40,094 bases of DNA from JANYJA01 sp038229055 (lineage in GTDB: Bacteria > Acidobacteriota > Terriglobia > Bryobacterales > Bryobacteraceae). The position numbers and the translations under genes are program-made. This document shows, in pieces, positions 35,559 to 40,094 of the stretch. The stretch spans positions 1 to 40,094 of the forward strand of contig JBBROU010000037.1 of assembly GCA_038229055.1 (NCBI GenBank), written 5' to 3'. Positions within the stretch are counted from its first letter, which is position 1. Every line of letters starts with the position of its first letter. The notes beneath the pieces are model-generated. The model worked only from the letters and a program-made list of their open reading frames with translations. It did no database searches and was not told the origin of the DNA.

Positions 35559-35588
35559 ATGTTACGGGCAAAACGAAAGTTAAGTCAA
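35559..35588 (-). promoter_or_regulatory. Sigma-70-like promoter for the TauE/APS-kinase/ketosynthase unit
   Basis: TTGACT (5 of 6) at 35583-35588 and TAACAT (4 of 6) at 35559-35564, 18 bp apart, on the minus strand. It is the strongest -35 box in the right half and lies in the 244-bp gap after the permease genes, in the right place to start this unit. Confidence 0.5.
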
Positions 35589-35640
35589 GGAAAATCTGCT
35601 TACAAGCGCGTTTCAAAGGTAGACGCATTCTAATTCTTTC

Positions 35641-36909
35641 TTATTCGTACCGCAGGCAAACGATCGGATCCAGGCTCGCGGCGCGTTTAGCGGGATAATA
35701 GCCAAAGAACAGTCCCGCGACAACCGACATCGCCACGCCTAGGGATATCCAGAACACCGATAACGTCGCCGGAACGGACGGGACAAAGTGACGTACCAGC
35801 GCAGCAAGGGTAGCCCCTAGTGCGATGCCGATTATTCCGCCAATCAGCGTAAGCATCACTGCTTCTATTAAGAATTGCACCTTGATATCCGATCGGCGCG
35901 CCCCCAAAGCCTTACGCACTCCAATCTCCTTAGTCCGCTCGGTAACGGAGATGAGCATGATATTCATAACGCCGATACCGCCGACGACCAAGCCGACAGA
36001 GCTAATCAAAACCGTAAGAATAAAAAGCGCGCTAGTAAGATCGTCCCACAATTTAGCCAGAAAATCGGGTGAATTGATTTCAAAGTCATTGTCCTTCCGT
36101 GTCACGCCGCGGCGCCGGCGCATGGCCTCAGTCACCTCGTCCACCGCCCGATCCAGCCGTACATTGTCGGGAACGGCGAATGCGATGATCAGCTCGCGCA
36201 CCTCGGGATATTCCTTGCGAAAAGTTGTAAAAGGGATGCACGCGAACTGATCGACACCGGGACGGCCAAACAGGCCGGGATCCTTCTCGAAGATCCCGAT
36301 CACCTGATACATTTTGCCGTTCAGGCGAACCGACTTGCCGATAGGATCGGTGTGGGAGAACAACGATTCCGCGATAGCCGAGCCAAGCACCACGACGTAC
36401 GGATTGTGTTCGAGATCGTACCGCGCAATGAACCGGCCCTGGGCCACCGAAAACAGCGGCATGGCACGGTCGAAATCCGGTTCTACGCCGCGCACGATCA
36501 CGCGCTGCACATTTTCATTTTCAAAGCGGATGTCGTTGGCCTCGCCCGCCTTGAACCCATCGGTGAACGAGGGCCGGTTGCCGAACACGGTCGCATATTC
36601 GATCAGCGGGCAACTGCTCTGCAGGTACTGCGAATCGGTGGGCTGAATGTATTTGCGAACGCGAATCTTCTGCGGCAGCCGGAGCACGTTGATGCCGAAC
36701 GGAACCCGTGTGATAAAAAATGTCCGCGAGCCGATCAACTGCACGCGATTCTGCACGGTCTTGTTCAGACCTTCGATGATTGCGGCAACGGCAATCACCG
36801 AAGTTACGCCGATCACGATTCCGAGCATCGTCAGGCTCGATCGCATCTTGTGCGATCGCAGCGCGTCGATCGCCGACGACCAGTTTTCACGGATTTCGGG
36901 CAGGGTCAT
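35641..36909 (-). CDS. MacB-type ABC transporter permease
   Basis: The start is set at the ATG at 36909, seven bases after the neighbouring permease stop; an open frame runs further back into that gene but is not protein-like. The 422-aa protein has the MacB layout: one N-terminal helix (SLTMLGIVIGVTSVIAVAAI), a large periplasmic MacB_PCD domain (about 45-260), then three C-terminal helices with the FtsX signature GVMNIMLISVTERTKEIGVRKALGA and the ending PAKRAASLDPIVCLRYE. MacB-like permeases work with a separate or fused ATPase to move substrates or transmit force across the periplasm rather than through the membrane itself. It has a sister gene directly upstream; no ATPase gene lies in the window. 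Confidence 0.9.
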   Translation of the reverse strand: MTLPEIRENWSSAIDALRSHKMRSSLTMLGIVIGVTSVIAVAAIIEGLNKTVQNRVQLIGSRTFFITRVPFGINVLRLPQKIRVRKYIQPTDSQYLQSSCPLIEYATVFGNRPSFTDGFKAGEANDIRFENENVQRVIVRGVEPDFDRAMPLFSVAQGRFIARYDLEHNPYVVVLGSAIAESLFSHTDPIGKSVRLNGKMYQVIGIFEKDPGLFGRPGVDQFACIPFTTFRKEYPEVRELIIAFAVPDNVRLDRAVDEVTEAMRRRRGVTRKDNDFEINSPDFLAKLWDDLTSALFILTVLISSVGLVVGGIGVMNIMLISVTERTKEIGVRKALGARRSDIKVQFLIEAVMLTLIGGIIGIALGATLAALVRHFVPSVPATLSVFWISLGVAMSVVAGLFFGYYPAKRAASLDPIVCLRYE

Positions 36910-36916
36910 GGCTCGG

Positions 36917-38143
36917 TCACTCGGTGCGCAGAGCCTCGATCGGGTCGAGATTGGCGGCGCGCAGGGCGGGATGGATCCCGAAGAAGAGCCCGATGCCCGA
37001 GCTGAGCCCGATCCCGAGCAGCGCCACGCCCAACTGGACCGACGCCGGGAAATCCGTGAACCGCTTGACGGCCAGTGCGGTGGCAAAACCGAGCGCCGTT
37101 CCGATGAGCCCGCCGATGACGCACTGCGTCACGCTTTCGCTCATAAACTGCAGCAAAATATCGCGCTTTGTGGCCCCCAGTGCCCGCCGGATGCCAATCT
37201 CCTTGGTGCGCTCGGTGACGCTCACCAGCATCACATTCATGATCACGATACCGCCCACCACCGCGGAGATCAGGCTGACCATGATGAAGACCGAAAAGAA
37301 CGCGACACTGATGCTTTCCCAGAGCGAGATATAGGTCTCGGCAGTTCCGAAGTAGAAGTCCTCGGCCTTATCGCTGGTGATGTGGCGCTTGGCGCGCAAG
37401 GCCAGCCGCGCCTCATCCATGGCCTGCTGGAAGACGATTGCGCCGCCGCTGGCCTTCACCTGGATTACCAGGCTCAGCACGCTGCCGCGCAAACGCTGGT
37501 AGGTAGTCAGCGGGATCACCACAAAATTATCCTGGTCCTGCCCCAGCACGGAGCCTATTTTCTCGTAAGTTCCAATGATTTTAAATTCCTGCTGATCGAC
37601 CGAGATCGAGCGTCCGATCGGATCGATTCCGGCAAATAATTGCTCCTGCAGCGCGCCTCCGATCAGGCAGACATTCAGCGCCTTCTGCTCTTCGAATTCC
37701 GTCAGAAATCGGCCCTGCAGGATCGCGCGCGAATCGATGTTGCCCATGGACGCGGTCTGCCCGACCAGTTGCGTGTCTTGCAGTTCGTGCTCGTGGTACC
37801 GGCTGGTTACCGGGGTGGTGACCTGAGCGCCGACATACTCGCAGTGCGCGCAGCGCTCGGCCACGGCGCGAACGTCGTCGTTGTTCAAGTGCTTATTGCG
37901 CAACGCGCGGATCATCTCGTGAAAGTTCCGCGCCACGAAAGGAACGTTGGCGATCTGAAAGACATCCGTCCCGAGATTGACGATTTTGTGCTCTACGTAG
38001 ACGTTGGCACCCTGAATCAACGTCATCACCGTGATCAGGGTGGCCACGCCCATCGTCAAACCCAACATCGTCAGGTTCGATCGAAGGCGATGATTCCGTA
38101 TCGAATCGAATGTAAAATGCACGCTGTCGCGCAACGAGAGCAT
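36917..38143 (-). CDS. MacB-type ABC transporter permease (paralogue)
   Basis: A 408-aa protein with the same layout as its neighbour: an N-terminal helix (NLTMLGLTMGVATLITVMTL), a periplasmic domain, three C-terminal helices, the VSVTERTKEIGIRRALGA motif and the HPALRAANLDPIEALRTE ending. The two differ clearly in the periplasmic domain, so they probably form a heterodimeric pair rather than a recent duplication. A CAHC pair in the periplasmic part (ERCAHCEYV) is unusual and could form a disulfide or bind metal. The start lacks a clear ribosome site. The matching ATP-binding subunit must be encoded elsewhere, since the next gene upstream is an unrelated secreted protein. Confidence 0.88.
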   Translation of the reverse strand: MLSLRDSVHFTFDSIRNHRLRSNLTMLGLTMGVATLITVMTLIQGANVYVEHKIVNLGTDVFQIANVPFVARNFHEMIRALRNKHLNNDDVRAVAERCAHCEYVGAQVTTPVTSRYHEHELQDTQLVGQTASMGNIDSRAILQGRFLTEFEEQKALNVCLIGGALQEQLFAGIDPIGRSISVDQQEFKIIGTYEKIGSVLGQDQDNFVVIPLTTYQRLRGSVLSLVIQVKASGGAIVFQQAMDEARLALRAKRHITSDKAEDFYFGTAETYISLWESISVAFFSVFIMVSLISAVVGGIVIMNVMLVSVTERTKEIGIRRALGATKRDILLQFMSESVTQCVIGGLIGTALGFATALAVKRFTDFPASVQLGVALLGIGLSSGIGLFFGIHPALRAANLDPIEALRTE

Positions 38144-38198
38144 GAGGTCTAGAGTGTCGGAGCGATTTTGCCGAATGTGGAGCAGAATTCCGCCGTCG

Positions 38199-38231
38199 AG
38201 GGGCGAAGCAACCTCTGCCTCGCCCCTTTTT
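38199..38231 (+). terminator. Terminator-like hairpin facing the plus strand
   Basis: AGGGGCGA (38199-38206) pairs with TCGCCCCT (38220-38227), loop of 13, then TTTT. The T-run is on the plus strand, yet both flanking genes are on the minus strand. On the minus strand the hairpin follows the SBBP gene stop but is trailed by CGACGG rather than T. It may end antisense transcription or work poorly in both directions. Confidence 0.45.
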
Positions 38232-38243
38232 CCGACGAAAATT

Positions 38244-40094
38244 CTAGCTCTTTATCTTAGATACAAAGATATCAGACGCGCCGGCGTTGGCGGGCTGAAC
38301 CACACCCGGAGTGGTCGGGAAATTCGGCGAGTTGGTGTTACCGGTGACGCGGGCGTTCCCCTGAGATCCCACGGTGATCCCATAGATTACGTCGTTCCCG
38401 CTTCCCCCTAGATACGTCGCGTAGATTACCGACAGGCCGTTGTTGCTGTACTTGACGACGAATCCGTCCGTGCCGCCCGCATTGGCCGCCTGAACGGGGC
38501 TCACCACTGCCAGGTTAGTAGACGTGGTGCTGCCCGCGAAGAAGGCGTTGCCGCTTGGGTCGAGGGCCACGGCGTTAGCCGTTTCGTTGCCGCTGCCCCC
38601 GAAATAGGTCGAAAAAACGACTTTGCCCATCGTGCTGTACTTAATCAAGAACGCATCCGAACCGCCGCCGTTGGCTGCCTGAAGCGGGTTGACGGTTGGA
38701 AAGTCGGTCGATGTGGTCACGCCGGTCACGAACGCGTCGCCGATCGAATCGACTGCAATGCCCTTGCCTTGATCCTGGGCGCTGCCGCCTAGAAACGTCG
38801 AGAAAACTATGAACTTGCCATTGGCTGTAATTTTCGCAACGAAAGCGTCTTGCCCACCGCCACCAATGGTGTTCTGCACGGCCGCAACCAGCGGGAAGTT
38901 TGTAGATGCCGTAACTCCGGTGATGAAGATATTCCCCGCCGCGTCAAGAGCAACCGCGGTGGCCGCGTCGAGGCTGTTCCCGCCGTAGTAAGAAGAGAAC
39001 AGAAGCGTCGAACCGTCAGAACTGATCTTGGTGACAAAAGCGTCAAGCGGACCGCGCAGCACCGGATCCAGGGGCTGCACGGTCGGAAAGTTGGTGGAAC
39101 CGGTGCTGCCGGCGATGATTGCGTTTCCGGAGCCGTCGGCCACGATTCCGTTGGAGGTATCGCTGCCGCTTCCACCCAAATAGGTGCAATAAACGAAGGC
39201 ATGGGTCAGCGCGTTCACCTTAGCGACCCAGATATCCTGGCCGCCGGCGTTTGCCGGCTGTAGCGGCAAGGTAGTTGGGAAATTGGTGGAGTCCGTCGCT
39301 CCGGTCACATAGACGTAAGGACTGGCCGGGAATTTCGGGTCGATCGCGATGGCGGTGCCGCTATCCGAGCCGCTTCCTCCTAAAAAGGTAGAAACCGTCG
39401 CCGACGTTCCAGTGCTGTTCAAAACGGTGACGAACGCGTCGGTCGGGCCGCCCCCGTAGGCCGGCTGCAAGGCGGAAACTTGAGGATAGTTGAGAGAAGT
39501 GGTGTAGCCCGTCACGTAAGCGTTGCCCAGCGAATCTACCGCAATCGCTTTGGCCACTTCCGAACCGCTGCCGCCATAATACGTCGAGAAATCGAGCGAT
39601 GGATCGATCACCAGTTCGCGTGTGCGATCATAGGCCCCGATGTCGAACGCCACACGGTTTGCGTTCACAATATACCGCCCCTCAACGGGACGCCGGATGC
39701 CCGCAATCTGTTGATAGACCAGCGGCTTATGATGGCGGACCGGTCCGGCCGCGGTGTCCAGAACCAGGTCTCCAGCCGCATTCAAAGTGATGCTGCGGGC
39801 TCCTTCCACAGAGAACTGAATGGCGCGCGCGTCAGCTCCCGCGGCGAGCACAAAATCGTACTCGACCTGCTGCTGGTTGCCGTAATAAATTAGGTCGATG
39901 CCCGGGTAGATGCCGGCATAACGCACTCGCGCGTACGTCGGGACATCGTGTCGCCACTTGGCGGCGTCGTTCCCGATCAGATAGTTCACTGTCCCAGGCA
40001 GTTTATCTAGACCCGAAACCTTCGCTAGCGGATTCGCACCCAAATGATGAATATGCAGCACTGCGCCCTGCTGATTCGGCCGCGGGAGCGCAAG
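38244..40094 (-). CDS. SBBP-repeat (beta-propeller) secreted protein, 5' end outside window
   Basis: The frame stays open to the last base of the window, so the N-terminus and signal peptide are missing; the visible part is 616 codons. The first 150 or so residues (RPNQQGAVLHIHHLGANP, YARVRYAGIYPGIDLIYYGN) belong to the domain that usually precedes SBBP repeats in Acidobacteria. Then about eight repeats follow, each with a GGSGSD-type turn, an IAVDSLGNAYVTG-like strand, a TTSLNFPT segment and a DAFV strand, about 55 residues apart. These are blades of a seven- or eight-bladed propeller on a secreted or surface protein. The protein ends VSKIKS with no visible sorting signal. Function is unknown; binding of cell-surface or environmental ligands is the usual assumption. 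Confidence 0.9.
   Translation of the reverse strand, partial: LALPRPNQQGAVLHIHHLGANPLAKVSGLDKLPGTVNYLIGNDAAKWRHDVPTYARVRYAGIYPGIDLIYYGNQQQVEYDFVLAAGADARAIQFSVEGARSITLNAAGDLVLDTAAGPVRHHKPLVYQQIAGIRRPVEGRYIVNANRVAFDIGAYDRTRELVIDPSLDFSTYYGGSGSEVAKAIAVDSLGNAYVTGYTTSLNYPQVSALQPAYGGGPTDAFVTVLNSTGTSATVSTFLGGSGSDSGTAIAIDPKFPASPYVYVTGATDSTNFPTTLPLQPANAGGQDIWVAKVNALTHAFVYCTYLGGSGSDTSNGIVADGSGNAIIAGSTGSTNFPTVQPLDPVLRGPLDAFVTKISSDGSTLLFSSYYGGNSLDAATAVALDAAGNIFITGVTASTNFPLVAAVQNTIGGGGQDAFVAKITANGKFIVFSTFLGGSAQDQGKGIAVDSIGDAFVTGVTTSTDFPTVNPLQAANGGGSDAFLIKYSTMGKVVFSTYFGGSGNETANAVALDPSGNAFFAGSTTSTNLAVVSPVQAANAGGTDGFVVKYSNNGLSVIYATYLGGSGNDVIYGITVGSQGNARVTGNTNSPNFPTTPGVVQPANAGASDIFVSKIKS

Noticed and set aside
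35397..35560. SAM or cobalamin riboswitch before the TauE-type gene
   Set aside because: A CGGCAACC stretch looks like part of a SAM-I core, but the flanking conserved helices are missing.
38244..40000. CRISPR-like or satellite repeat
   Set aside because: The repetition is in codons of SBBP protein repeats with diverged DNA, not a repeat-spacer array.

Overview
The window is GC-rich DNA from what looks like a soil acidobacterium of the Solibacter/Bryobacter kind. This is inferred from gene families: a TIGR03118-type secreted protein, the PSCyt1-DUF1549-DUF1553 plus DUF1501 pair, an SBBP-repeat propeller protein, paired MacB-type permeases, and multihaem cytochromes. There are no RNA genes, phage genes, insertion sequences or CRISPR arrays. 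Nearly everything from 4.4 kb to the right end is on the minus strand.

Left part (1-9.2 kb). On the plus strand are the end of a secreted TIGR03118-like protein, a signal-peptide cytochrome fused to a porin-like domain, a translationally coupled five-haem cytochrome, and a SAM-dependent methyltransferase. A 252-bp gap before the methyltransferase carries a minus-strand scrap that resembles the C-terminus of a DUF1501 protein. Then, on the minus strand, come a large secreted cytochrome/DUF1549/DUF1553 protein and its Tat-exported DUF1501 partner, with a candidate promoter at about 9165.

Centre (9.2-31.6 kb, minus strand). This is a very long run of tightly packed genes, many overlapping by 4-8 bp. 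It opens with an acyl carrier protein fused to a zinc ribbon. A 2685-aa synthase follows (two FMN enoyl-reductase-like domains, KS, AT, four ACPs, KR), then a 1600-aa synthase (KS, AT, DH, phosphopantetheinyl transferase). After these come a free ACP, an alkaline-phosphatase-superfamily enzyme, an alpha/beta hydrolase, a GPH-type MFS transporter, an SDR, a PHP phosphoesterase, a LON-substrate-binding-domain protein, a TonB-like protein and a HAD hydrolase. The synthase is built like bacterial polyunsaturated fatty acid (Pfa) synthases (LGIDSIK-type tandem ACPs, PfaD-like reductase) but has a different arrangement: no chain-length-factor domain, one DH, the reductases fused at the N-terminus, and its own PPTase. 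It should make a specialised acyl or polyketide lipid whose identity cannot be read from the sequence.

Right of the synthase (31.7-35.6 kb, minus strand). A likely separate unit encodes a TauE/SafE-family sulfur-anion transporter, an ATP-sulfurylase-like/APS-kinase fusion and a FabF-type ketosynthase, followed by an intrinsic terminator. The sulfurylase half has lost its nucleotide-binding motifs while the kinase half is intact. The mix of sulfur-activation and acyl-chain genes suggests, without proving, a sulfated or otherwise sulfur-containing lipid.

Far right (35.6-40.1 kb, minus strand). There are two MacB-type ABC permeases without an adjacent ATPase gene, and an SBBP-repeat secreted protein cut off by the window end.
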